Source: an uncultured Ruminococcus sp. (lineage in GTDB: Bacteria > Bacillota > Clostridia > Oscillospirales > Ruminococcaceae). Taken from it: DNA of 64,000 nt. Numbering within the stretch: the first letter of the stretch is position 1; every line of letters begins with the position of its first letter. The stretch is from positions 1 to 64,000 of the forward strand of contig CAMVRM010000003.1 of assembly GCA_947169885.1 (NCBI GenBank), given 5' to 3'. A program made the position numbers and the translations under genes. Under the pieces are notes generated by a model. It saw nothing but the letters and a program-made list of their open reading frames with translations. It was not told where the DNA came from and searched no databases. Shown one piece after another: positions 8,366 through 16,272 of the stretch.

Positions 8366-8407
8366 AAAAACCACAGAAACGCTTGCAAAATGTTTCTGTG
8401 GTTTTTT
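8366..8407 (-). terminator. Bidirectional terminator after the lipoprotein gene
   Basis: AAAAACCACAGAAAC (8366-8380) pairs perfectly with GTTTCTGTGGTTTTT (8392-8406). The arms end in A/T tracts that serve both directions. Confidence 0.85.
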
Positions 8408-8504
8408 AGTTAAATACATAGTCATTAAATAGGTTATTTATGACTGTGTATTTTTTTCTTCATATTATCTCTCCAATTCGATGATATGTCTTTCTATGTT
8501 TTCA

Positions 8505-9062
8505 CTATCCTGCATCAGCCAGATCATAAAGTTCTATAATGCTCTTATTATCATAGCCACAGGTATCAAACATTTCAATTAGTTCTTGTCTGGTCAAATG
8601 ATCTCGGAGCTGCTTTGATAAAGCGATATAGTCAGGATCATCTATTGCAGATCCTTTCAAATCACCAATAGAAAATATGCTTTTATGAAAGAATATACTA
8701 TTCTTTTTATAGTTTATCGCAACAAAAGAACTAACATTTGATGAAATATAATAATACTGATCTGAACCATTATTGAAAAGATAAACAATTTCTTTTGGGT
8801 AATGTTCATCTTTATTCTCCATTTCATAGTTAAAGATCAATTCATTGTTGTTGATACTTATATCAAATAGAACACAAGGATCGGGAAATCCACCATTATC
8901 AGTGCATTCGATCATATAGCTTTCATTTAATTTATTGGTTACTGTGTAAGTCTTAAACGGTTCAGGACGTTCTCTTTCAGCACATGAACAAAACACTGTT
9001 ATTGAGATGATAAGTACAGATAACAACCATATCGTTATTTTTTTACTTTTGTTTTTGATCAT
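8505..9062 (-). CDS. Putative lipoprotein of unknown function
   Basis: A 185-residue protein I do not recognise. The N-terminus is basic (MIKNKSKK), then a hydrophobic stretch (WLLSVLIISITVF) ends in CSC, a plausible lipobox with cleavage before the second cysteine near residue 27. The mature part is polar and acidic, consistent with an extracellular lipid-anchored protein. It is last in the leftward run that starts with the DUF1349 gene, 32 bp after the GyrI-like gene, with an AAGGA ribosome site. Its base composition is much more AT-rich than its neighbours, so it may be a recent acquisition. Confidence 0.7.
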   Translation of the reverse strand: MIKNKSKKITIWLLSVLIISITVFCSCAERERPEPFKTYTVTNKLNESYMIECTDNGGFPDPCVLFDISINNNELIFNYEMENKDEHYPKEIVYLFNNGSDQYYYISSNVSSFVAINYKKNSIFFHKSIFSIGDLKGSAIDDPDYIALSKQLRDHLTRQELIEMFDTCGYDNKSIIELYDLADAG

Positions 9063-9094
9063 ATATTTTTATCCTTAATAATAAAATAACCTAT

Positions 9095-9727
9095 TCAATT
9101 TTTTATTATCGGGTGTCTTATGACCGTTTTCAGCTTTTCGGGCGGTACTTTTCTTACATCGGACAGGTATATCTCGTGGTGGAAACGGCTGTCGGTAATA
9201 TCGAGCGAATAACCTTGTTCAGTCATGTATTCGTGCATATAGTCAACTGTCGCAGGCTCGTCATCATAACTCCCGATGTGCATACACTGCACACAAAGAC
9301 CCTCATCATAGGTCAGAAATCCTGCTTTGGAAAAGTCCATTTTCTTCTTTCGGGTCGCTTCCGCTACCGCACGATCAAAGTCAGCTTTCGTTACGAAATC
9401 GGGCAGACGTATAAGCGATACCCACTTGAAATTCTCCTTATGTGCATAGTCTACGCCCTGCACGCCGTCCTGCCGCCAGAAGCCCTCGAGCGGCGGCACT
9501 ACAAAGTCGAAGTATCCCTCGATCTGATGATTGCTTTTCTTGCTCATTTTGATAGTGTAGGCAATGCCGTACAGCAGTTCTATCGAATGCTTGTACTCGC
9601 CGCCCTCGATGTTCGGGTCGCCCTCGCCTTTGACTGCGATATAGTTCATTTTCGGGACGGTGACGATCGTCGGTCTTTTCGGCGGCATATAAAATTCCTT
9701 GTATTCTTTCTTGAAATCAAACGGCAT
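9095..9727 (-). CDS. GyrI-like small-molecule-binding domain protein
   Basis: A 210-residue protein of the GyrI-like (SBMc/AraC effector-binding) superfamily without a DNA-binding domain. The opening MPFDFKKEYKEFY followed by KMNYIAVKGEGDPN is typical of the stand-alone bacterial form; the C-terminus has the matching EIYLSDVRKV segment. These proteins bind or hydrolyse small toxic molecules in some cases; the ligand here is unknown. The ORF track starts 51 bases earlier, but GGAG lies just before this ATG and the longer form would overlap the TfoX gene. One base separates it from the TfoX stop. Confidence 0.85.
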   Translation of the reverse strand: MPFDFKKEYKEFYMPPKRPTIVTVPKMNYIAVKGEGDPNIEGGEYKHSIELLYGIAYTIKMSKKSNHQIEGYFDFVVPPLEGFWRQDGVQGVDYAHKENFKWVSLIRLPDFVTKADFDRAVAEATRKKKMDFSKAGFLTYDEGLCVQCMHIGSYDDEPATVDYMHEYMTEQGYSLDITDSRFHHEIYLSDVRKVPPEKLKTVIRHPIIKN

Positions 9728-9728
9728 A

Positions 9729-10043
9729 TCATTTTCTCCTTTTCGGTTCGGACAACTCATTATACATATCATTGACAAGCTTCATGAGAAATCCCCTGTC
9801 GTCAACATTATCGACTAACAGCATTTTCTTTGCTCCCTCATACGGGATCTCATATTCGGCATTTGGCATAAGCTTTTGTGCGGCTCTGACAGGCTTTACA
9901 AGAAAACGGTCATCATATATCCCTCCAAAGACCCTGCCACGATGATAAAGGACATATTCACCCATCATTTTTCTGTATGTTATATCCTCGACAAGCGAAA
10001 GCTGTTCAAGTATGAATGAGAGATATTCTTTTGTCGATGCCAT
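9729..10043 (-). CDS. TfoX/Sxy N-terminal domain protein
   Basis: A 104-residue single-domain TfoX-N protein. The recognisable segments are ITYRKMMGEYVLYHRGRVFGG, followed by DDRFLVKP and IPYEGAKKMLLVD. Full-length TfoX (Sxy) helps activate competence genes with CRP in Proteobacteria. The short N-domain-only version is widespread in Firmicutes and has no firm function. It sits between DUF1349 and GyrI-like genes in a leftward accessory operon, which suggests stress or small-molecule response rather than competence, but that is inference. GGGAAG precedes the ATG. Confidence 0.85.
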   Translation of the reverse strand: MASTKEYLSFILEQLSLVEDITYRKMMGEYVLYHRGRVFGGIYDDRFLVKPVRAAQKLMPNAEYEIPYEGAKKMLLVDNVDDRGFLMKLVNDMYNELSEPKRRK

Positions 10044-10126
10044 ATTGTCACTTCCCGTCTGTTATAAAAGATATTTTTTCAGCGGTTCGGGCAAAGCGTT
10101 TTCGTAAAGCTCTGCCATTTCCTCTT

Positions 10127-10738
10127 TCAAATATCCTCATCGGGTCTCTGCCCGTCATGCGAAAGCCATTTACAATCGGTCATCTCCATGTCCGAAAAAC
10201 TTGCCCTGAACGAAGAATTTTCGGGACTGCAAGCGTATATGCCGAAGCTTATGCTGTCTTTTAGTGCGAACAGGTGGCAGATGCGCATCTGTTTGAAGTT
10301 CACGCCGTCAAGGGAATTTTCGATACACAGATCGTCCTCACGGCGGCTCAGTCTGAACCAAATTTGCTTTATGTCTGCGGAAATGTCTACCGAAGCCCAG
10401 TCGGAATAGCCGTTGTTCGTGACAACGCTCCCTAAGCGCTGAATGCTCTTGTTCTCGTATTCGACAGATGCTTTCACCCAGTTGCCGCTGTCAAGATAGA
10501 CTATTATACCGCTCTGGTCGAAACGAACTTTTGAGTCAAACTTTGTCCTGATAACAAACGAGAAGAACTTTTCGTCAGATGTCATCTGCAAAAGCGGCGC
10601 ATTATCGTTCCTGAAATGATAGTAAGTTCTCTGCCACAGGTCGGTGAACGGTTCTGTGACTATCTCAACAGAGCTTTCTGTCATGGTGAATTTTTTCGGC
10701 GTTCTTGTCCATTTCATTATTTTCGGGTTTATTTTCAT
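10127..10738 (-). CDS. DUF1349 domain protein (concanavalin A-like fold)
   Basis: A 203-residue DUF1349 protein, a family predicted to adopt a concanavalin A-like beta-sandwich. Typical marks are FRNDNAPLLQM, the FDQSGIIVYLDSGNWVKASVE strand pair, and IWFRLSRREDDLCIENSLDG. No catalytic residues are established; carbohydrate binding is a possibility from the fold only. It is the first gene after the leftward promoter at 10797-10825, with a strong AGGAGG site, and leads the run into TfoX-N, GyrI-like and the lipoprotein. The 83 bp to the next gene hold no convincing gene. Confidence 0.85.
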   Translation of the reverse strand: MKINPKIMKWTRTPKKFTMTESSVEIVTEPFTDLWQRTYYHFRNDNAPLLQMTSDEKFFSFVIRTKFDSKVRFDQSGIIVYLDSGNWVKASVEYENKSIQRLGSVVTNNGYSDWASVDISADIKQIWFRLSRREDDLCIENSLDGVNFKQMRICHLFALKDSISFGIYACSPENSSFRASFSDMEMTDCKWLSHDGQRPDEDI

Positions 10739-10769
10739 AATAAATCCTCCTGTTTTTGTTTCACAGATA

Positions 10770-10798
10770 TTGACAATCTGTTCATTATCATGTATAAT
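10770..10798 (+). promoter_or_regulatory. Consensus promoter for flavin reductase
   Basis: TTGACA (10770-10775), 17-bp spacer, TATAAT (10793-10798). Its -10 overlaps the -10 of the opposing promoter. Confidence 0.8.
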
Positions 10799-10825
10799 TA
10801 TAACATAAGTTTACGCAAAGTGCAA
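10797..10825 (-). promoter_or_regulatory. Opposing promoter for the DUF1349 operon
   Basis: Minus strand: TTGCAC (10825-10820), 17-bp spacer, TATAAT (10802-10797). It shares two bases with the rightward -10, so the two cannot be occupied together. Confidence 0.75.
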
Positions 10826-10877
10826 GCATTATTTATAATAAATGCGGCATTTTGCAAATAATCAGGAGGTAATCACA

Positions 10878-11447
10878 ATGAGAAAGAACTTAGGAGCACA
10901 GCCTGCACTTTTCCCCATGCCTGTCGTTATCGTTGCGGCTTACGGCGCTGACGGCAGTATATGCGCAATGAACGCTGCCTGGGCACAGATATGCGATTCG
11001 GACAAGATCGCACTGTTCATAGATGCAGACCACAAGACCACTAAGAACATCATGGAGACAAAGGCTTTCACGGTCAGCATCGCAGACGTTGCAAACATGG
11101 AGACTGCCGACTTCTTCGGTATCGCAACAGGCAACAAAATGCCCGATAAATTCGAGCGTTCGGGCTGTCACGCTGTTAAAAGCGAGTTTGTTGATGCGCC
11201 GATAATCACCGAGTATCCCGTGACTATCGAGTGCGAGCTTGCTGAGGAGATAAACACCCCGAATATGCACGCTATCGTTGGAAAGATCGTGAATGTCAGC
11301 GCTGATGAAACAGTTGTCGGCGACAAGGACAAGATTCTTCCCGAAAAGGTCAATGCTCTTATTTTTGACCAGTACAGAAGCGGATATTTCTCTGTCGGTG
11401 AAAAAGTCGGTCAGGCTTGGAACGCAGGCGCAGGGCTGATGAAATAA
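10878..11447 (+). CDS. Flavin reductase family protein (FMN-binding split barrel)
   Basis: A 189-residue protein of the flavin reductase/flavoredoxin family. Conserved parts include PMPVVIVAAYG near the N-terminus, the N-A-A-W segment (AMNAAWAQICD) and the HKTTKNIMETKAFTVSI stretch that forms part of the FMN site. It probably carries FMN and transfers electrons from NAD(P)H or a ferredoxin/rubredoxin to an acceptor. The start is the ATG directly after a full AGGAGGT, 36 bases inside the tracked ORF. Monocistronic, with its own promoter and terminator; it is a different subfamily from the rubredoxin fusion at 62 kb. Confidence 0.9.
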   Translation: MRKNLGAQPALFPMPVVIVAAYGADGSICAMNAAWAQICDSDKIALFIDADHKTTKNIMETKAFTVSIADVANMETADFFGIATGNKMPDKFERSGCHAVKSEFVDAPIITEYPVTIECELAEEINTPNMHAIVGKIVNVSADETVVGDKDKILPEKVNALIFDQYRSGYFSVGEKVGQAWNAGAGLMK

Positions 11448-11454
11448 TTATTTT

Positions 11455-11510
11455 AGGGCGCATCTGTTCGCTGTAATACGGCTGGAACGGTGCGCCTTTT
11501 GATGTTTTTA
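11455..11510 (+). terminator. Terminator after flavin reductase
   Basis: GGCGCA...TGCGCC outer stem with an inner GTTC...GAAC pairing, followed by TTTT and a second T-run. Confidence 0.75.
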
Positions 11511-11566
11511 TTGTCAGACTTTCCTGCCCTTTTTTCAAAAAAATTTTTAATTGTCCCGAAAATGGA

Positions 11567-11595
11567 TTGATTAGGACTGTACAATGTGGTATAAT
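11567..11595 (+). promoter_or_regulatory. Promoter of the Yeh-like five-gene operon
   Basis: TTGATT (11567-11572), 17-bp spacer, TATAAT (11590-11595), 60 bp before the first start codon. No other promoter or terminator is evident until after radA. Confidence 0.75.
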
Positions 11596-11655
11596 CATAT
11601 CAACGTTTTGAAAGCTTTCCGGCTTACTACATTTTTATTTAAGGAGCGAAACATC

Positions 11656-12756
11656 ATGGAAGGATACATCAAACCGCCAGTTGAGATAAGATACGCAGAC
11701 GAACTTAAAGTGCTTGCGGAAAACGACAAAGGCAGACGACCCGAGAACTGGAAACTCTCACCTGCTGCCGTAAGAACGTTCATCATCGGCGGAACTGTCG
11801 AGACACCCGAAGGCGAAGTGAAGATAAGCCGCAAATTCTACGGCAACGATGCGCTTGTTGAACGAGCTGTCATAACTCTTGCAGGAAGCCGTGGACTTAT
11901 GCTCGTGGGCGAACCTGGAACTGCAAAGACTATGCTTTCCGAGCTGCTCTCCGCTGCCTGCTGCGGCTGTTCGACCAACACCGTTCAGGGAACGGCAGGC
12001 ACGACTGAGGACATGATAAAATACAGCTGGAACTATGCTCTGCTGCTTTCAAAAGGTCCATGCCGTGAAGCACTTGTCCCCTCTCCCCTGCTCATCGGCA
12101 TGGAAAAAGGCATCTTTGCACGCTTTGAGGAAATAACCCGTACACCTGCTGAGATACAGGACAGCCTTATCTCGGTCATGAGCGACCAAATACTTAATAT
12201 CCCCGAACTTGGTGATGAAGGTCTTGTACTCGCACGCCCGGGATTCAACATAATCGGCACTGCGAACACCCGTGACAAAGGCGTAAACGAAATGTCGGGA
12301 GCGCTCAAACGCCGTTTCAATTTCGAGACGGTAAAGCCTGTCGGTGACGTTCGGCTTGAAAAGAAGATAATCATTCAGGAAGCCGAGAATATGGCGGCAG
12401 CGGGTCACATTGATATGCCTGTTGATGCCGACATCGCTGAACTGCTCGCTGTTACATATCACGAACTGCGTGAGGGGCGCACCGCAGAGGGCACGGCTGT
12501 TGAGAAGCCGAACGCTGTCATGAGTACTGCTGAGGCTGTCTCGGTCTACTTCCAGACGCTTAGTCACGCATGGTACTACGGCGGCGGCAGGATCGAGCCT
12601 GCTGTCCTGACACAGAGCCTTGTGGGTGCTGTCTGCAAGGAAAACAAGGACGACTTAGGAAAGCTGAGAGCCTATTTCAATACCGTTTCTAAAGAAGAAA
12701 GCAAGGCTGGTGGATTATGGAAAGAATACCTGAATTCCTCGAAGCTGCTGAACTGA
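11656..12756 (+). CDS. AAA+ ATPase, MoxR/YehL type
   Basis: A 366-residue AAA+ ATPase. Walker A is GEPGTAKT (85-92), inside LMLVGEPGTAKTMLSELL. The Walker B region reads FARFEEITRTP. Sensor 1 and the arginine-finger area read IIGTANTRDKGVNEMSGALKRRF. This resembles E. coli YehL of the MoxR group, whose members work with VWA-domain partners as chaperone-like or remodelling machines; substrates are unknown. The start follows AAGGAG; the longer tracked ORF adds 24 residues with no ribosome site. It is first in a five-gene operon and its end overlaps the next gene by 40 bp. Confidence 0.9.
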   Translation: MEGYIKPPVEIRYADELKVLAENDKGRRPENWKLSPAAVRTFIIGGTVETPEGEVKISRKFYGNDALVERAVITLAGSRGLMLVGEPGTAKTMLSELLSAACCGCSTNTVQGTAGTTEDMIKYSWNYALLLSKGPCREALVPSPLLIGMEKGIFARFEEITRTPAEIQDSLISVMSDQILNIPELGDEGLVLARPGFNIIGTANTRDKGVNEMSGALKRRFNFETVKPVGDVRLEKKIIIQEAENMAAAGHIDMPVDADIAELLAVTYHELREGRTAEGTAVEKPNAVMSTAEAVSVYFQTLSHAWYYGGGRIEPAVLTQSLVGAVCKENKDDLGKLRAYFNTVSKEESKAGGLWKEYLNSSKLLN

Positions 12757-15104
12757 GCGAGCTGAACGAAAACACAAGACTGCTGTTCTTCCCGATAAGG
12801 CATCACAGCCCCGTCTGCTCCTATCAGCTTAAAAAGACAGCTGAACGGTTCTCTCCTGACATAATACTTATCGAAGGTCCTTCCGATGCGAATGAACTTA
12901 TCCCTGTGCTGACTGCCGAGGACACTGTTCTTCCTGCGGCGATATACTATTTTTACAAGGACAAGAAAAAGCTTGTCAGCGAAGATGCGGAAGACCACAG
13001 GTGTTACTATCCGTTTGTTAATTCTTCGCCCGAATTAAATGCACTGAAACTTGCAAAGGAACTGGGAATAAAAGCGAGATTCATCGACCTGCCCTATTGT
13101 GAGATACTCATAAACACCGCCGAAACAAAGGGACTGCGCAAAAGCGGCAAGCAGAATTACGCCGATGATTCACGGCTGACGAGCGGCGAACTCTACCGTG
13201 CGCTGTGCGAAAAAACGGGTATTCGGACATTTGAAGAATTCTGGGAGAAACACTTTGAGATCTCCGGTCTGACACTTTCTCCGCAGGAATTTCTGAACGT
13301 CATGCACACCTACTGCCTTATGATACGCAACAGCACGTCAGACGATGAGATAAAGCTTGATGGCACGGCTGCAAGAGAACAGTTCATGGCGGAGCAGATA
13401 CTTTCGGCGATGAAAGAACACAGCAAGGTCATGGTCGTGACGGGCGGTTTCCACAGTGCAGGGCTGTTTCGGCTGGTAAAAACGGGGAACGTCAAGCCGT
13501 TCAGGCTGCACAAGATAGCCGATGACTGCAAGGGCTGTTATCCTGCCGCCTATTCCTACGAAGCTGCCGATGCACTAAGGGGTTATGCTTCGGGAATGCC
13601 TTATCCATACTTTTATGATATGATATTCGAGCGTATCTCTGCACGGCATGACCCGTCAGGCGCTTATGATGAAGTGACACTTGATCTGCTGGTCAGAACG
13701 GCTAAGGAATCGTCAAAGCAAGATCTGCCTGTTGCTATCTCTGATGTGACAGCGGCGCAGACGATGATGAGCGGACTTGCGGCGCTGAGGAATATCCGTG
13801 AAAGCGGCATCTACGAACTGACTGACGGCGTGACAAGTTCTTTTATCAAGGGCGAAAAAACTATCGCATCTTCACTTCCGCTCGACATTCTCGCAAGGCT
13901 TGCAAGGGGTGACAGTATCGGGCATATCGGCGACAAGACACACACTCCGCCGCTCATTTCGGACTTTGAACATATGTGCGAAGTGCTGCGGCTGAAACAT
14001 CTGTCCTCTATGCGGCAGAACGCCGAGTGCGCACTTTTTACGTCAGCGAAAGGCTTGCCGCTGAGCAGGTTTTTCCACATGATGAGTTATCTTGGAACAG
14101 GCTTCTGCACGCTAGTTAAGGGCGCTGATCTTCGCACAGGCAGGGACAGGAACAGAGTTCGTGAGGAATGGGTCTATCAGCGCACTCCACAGGTAGATGC
14201 AGTGCTTATCGACCACATAGCTGACGGCTTTACGGTCGAGGAAGCGTGCAGAACGCTTGCAATGCGCTCGCTCAGAAACGAACGCCGCTGCGAACGTGCA
14301 GCAGGAACAGCAGTCGACTGTTTCATGATGAACATACCTATCGAGGGCGGCATGGAAAGGCTTGCGGACATAACCTCGTCTGACGGTGACTTCTTCTCGG
14401 TGGGTATGGGAATGCAGCAGTTCGAGACGCTTTATCGGCTGAGAAAGCTTTACAAATACGAGGATGAGAGCAGTTTCAAGCTGATAGAACTTTGCTGGTC
14501 TAAGCTTATCGCAGCTTTGCCGACAATGGCTGACGTTCCCAATGAACAAGCCGACAAATGTATCACGATAATGAAGCGCATGGGCGAACTTTCGGACACG
14601 ATTCTTCCCGACAGAAAAGAGGGTCTTATCTCGGCGCTCAAACTGCTTATCAAAGAGGAGAACAAACAGCCTGCCGTTTACGGAGCGGCGCTTGGGCTTC
14701 TCAGCCGTTTTGACATAAGCTATGAAAAGACTGCCGAGCTTGCAATGAAAGGCTATCTTGCAGGTTCTCTGAATATCAAGAAGCAGGGAGCGGATTTTCT
14801 CAAAGGGCTGTTTTCATCGGCAAGGGACATCGTTTTTGCGGAAAATGACTTTCTGCGAATGGCTGACGAACTTATCACGGGCATGGACAAAGAGGATTTT
14901 CTTGAAGTGCTTCCTCAGCTGAGACTTGCTTTCGGTTATTTCACTCCGCAGGAGATACGGCGCACGGCTGCGGCTGTCGCTTCGATATACGGCGAAAGCG
15001 GCCACGAAGTTCTTTACGGCACAAAGATAGACGAAGCAGTGTTTGAGCTTGGAAGAAAGCTTGACAGCGAGATATTGCAGATACTTGAAGGAGGGAAAGG
15101 CTGA
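12717..15104 (+). CDS. DUF5682 family protein (YehM-like)
   Basis: A 795-residue protein matching the DUF5682 family, which includes E. coli YehM. The characteristic N-terminus is LLFFPIRHHSPVCS (about 22-35), followed by ILIEGPSDANEL and later VMVVTGGFHSAGLF; this layout recalls TraB/ChaN and erythromycin-esterase-like folds with paired His/Glu residues. An enzymatic role is possible but unproven. The C-terminal half is helical. The gene starts inside the AAA gene in another frame and its stop lies one base before the VWA start, so translation is tightly coupled. Confidence 0.85.
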   Translation: MERIPEFLEAAELSELNENTRLLFFPIRHHSPVCSYQLKKTAERFSPDIILIEGPSDANELIPVLTAEDTVLPAAIYYFYKDKKKLVSEDAEDHRCYYPFVNSSPELNALKLAKELGIKARFIDLPYCEILINTAETKGLRKSGKQNYADDSRLTSGELYRALCEKTGIRTFEEFWEKHFEISGLTLSPQEFLNVMHTYCLMIRNSTSDDEIKLDGTAAREQFMAEQILSAMKEHSKVMVVTGGFHSAGLFRLVKTGNVKPFRLHKIADDCKGCYPAAYSYEAADALRGYASGMPYPYFYDMIFERISARHDPSGAYDEVTLDLLVRTAKESSKQDLPVAISDVTAAQTMMSGLAALRNIRESGIYELTDGVTSSFIKGEKTIASSLPLDILARLARGDSIGHIGDKTHTPPLISDFEHMCEVLRLKHLSSMRQNAECALFTSAKGLPLSRFFHMMSYLGTGFCTLVKGADLRTGRDRNRVREEWVYQRTPQVDAVLIDHIADGFTVEEACRTLAMRSLRNERRCERAAGTAVDCFMMNIPIEGGMERLADITSSDGDFFSVGMGMQQFETLYRLRKLYKYEDESSFKLIELCWSKLIAALPTMADVPNEQADKCITIMKRMGELSDTILPDRKEGLISALKLLIKEENKQPAVYGAALGLLSRFDISYEKTAELAMKGYLAGSLNIKKQGADFLKGLFSSARDIVFAENDFLRMADELITGMDKEDFLEVLPQLRLAFGYFTPQEIRRTAAAVASIYGESGHEVLYGTKIDEAVFELGRKLDSEILQILEGGKG

Positions 15105-15105
15105 A

Positions 15106-16260
15106 ATGGATATTCATGAAACGCCGCTCGAAAGCACTCTTTCGGTGAACAGGTGGCGGCTGGTTCTTGGAAGTGATTCCGAGAGCAGTCTTTCCTTTCA
15201 GGGCAGTGAGAGGGATCTGAAAAGCTTTGCGGATATGGAGAAACTTCTTGACTATCTCTATGCAAATGCACAGGGCGATGACGTGAGAAAAGACGGCGAA
15301 CGAGGTGCAGGGAGCGGAGCATCACAGCTGACGGCTGCAAAGTGGATAACAAAAGTCCGTGAGCTTTTCCCGAAGCAGACTGCCGAAGTGCTTGAACGCC
15401 ATGCACTGGAAGAATTTGGTATGACAGAACTTCTCACCGACAAAAAAGTTCTTGAAAGCATGGAGCCTGATATGCAGCTGCTCAAAAGTGTGTTGCAGCT
15501 GAAACATCTTATGAAAGGCGAGGTGCTTGAAACTGCGAAAAGGATAGCACAGCAGGTAGCCGATAAGCTGCGTGAAAAGCTGGAAAATAATGTTCGGCAA
15601 AGTCTTACGGGCAGGCTGGATCGTTCGCAGTCAAGCCCCGTTCACTCTGCAAGAAATCTTGACATAAAAAAGACCGTCCGCAGAAATCTAAAAAATTACG
15701 ACTGCGAACGTGAACAGCTTATCTTAAAGGACATTTATTTCAGCAGCCGTGTCAGGAAATACAACACTAAAACGGTCATCATTGCTATCGATGAGAGCGG
15801 TTCGATGCTGGATTCGGTGATATACAGCGCAGTTATGGCGCAGATAATCTCAAAGCTGCCGTTTGCGGAGGTCAAGCTTGTGATATTCGATACGGCGGTA
15901 GTTGACCTGACGAACGAAGCGGAAGACCCCGCACAGGTCATTATGAGCGTTCAGCTGGGCGGCGGAACTGACATCGGAAAAGCACTTGCTTACTGCGAAA
16001 AACTTATCGCAACGCCAAAGGACACAGTTGTGCTGTGCGTTACCGATCTTTACGAGGGCGGCAGCGAGAGCTTTCTGCTCAACATTTCTAAGAGTATCAT
16101 ACAGACGGGCGCAAAGCTTGATTTTCTGACGGCGCTCGATGAAACTGCCAACCCTGTTTATGACAAGATACTCGGACAAAAGCTTGCTGATCTTGGGGCG
16201 TTTGTCGGAGCGGTCACGCCCGATATGCTTGGAGATCATGTCGGCAGAATGTTTGGCTGA
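15106..16260 (+). CDS. VWA domain protein (YehP-like)
   Basis: A 384-residue protein with a C-terminal von Willebrand factor A domain. The metal-ion-dependent adhesion site is visible as AIDESGSM (DxSxS), with a T in LGGGTDIGKAL and D in CVTDLYEGG. The N-terminal part opens MDIHETPLESTLSVNRWRLVLG, close to the start of E. coli YehP. This supports the ATG after GGAGGG rather than the longer tracked ORF. VWA proteins typically serve as partners or adaptors of MoxR ATPases through Mg2+-mediated contacts. One base follows the DUF5682 stop; the SWIM gene starts 12 bp later. Confidence 0.9.
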   Translation: MDIHETPLESTLSVNRWRLVLGSDSESSLSFQGSERDLKSFADMEKLLDYLYANAQGDDVRKDGERGAGSGASQLTAAKWITKVRELFPKQTAEVLERHALEEFGMTELLTDKKVLESMEPDMQLLKSVLQLKHLMKGEVLETAKRIAQQVADKLREKLENNVRQSLTGRLDRSQSSPVHSARNLDIKKTVRRNLKNYDCEREQLILKDIYFSSRVRKYNTKTVIIAIDESGSMLDSVIYSAVMAQIISKLPFAEVKLVIFDTAVVDLTNEAEDPAQVIMSVQLGGGTDIGKALAYCEKLIATPKDTVVLCVTDLYEGGSESFLLNISKSIIQTGAKLDFLTALDETANPVYDKILGQKLADLGAFVGAVTPDMLGDHVGRMFG

Positions 16261-16272
16261 GGAGAATAAACT

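Larger units (their letters stand above)
8085..8504. other. 420-bp intergenic region upstream of hen1
   Basis: No credible gene. It holds the hen1 promoter, a 30-bp palindrome (8220-8249) and the bidirectional terminator of the lipoprotein operon (8366-8407). It is clearly more AT-rich than neighbouring coding DNA. Confidence 0.7.

Noticed and set aside
10044-10126. Possible 18-22 codon ORF (MAELYENALPEPLKKYLL) between DUF1349 and TfoX genes
   Set aside because: Protein-like composition, but very short, with no well-placed ribosome site; could be a remnant. Not strong enough to call a gene.
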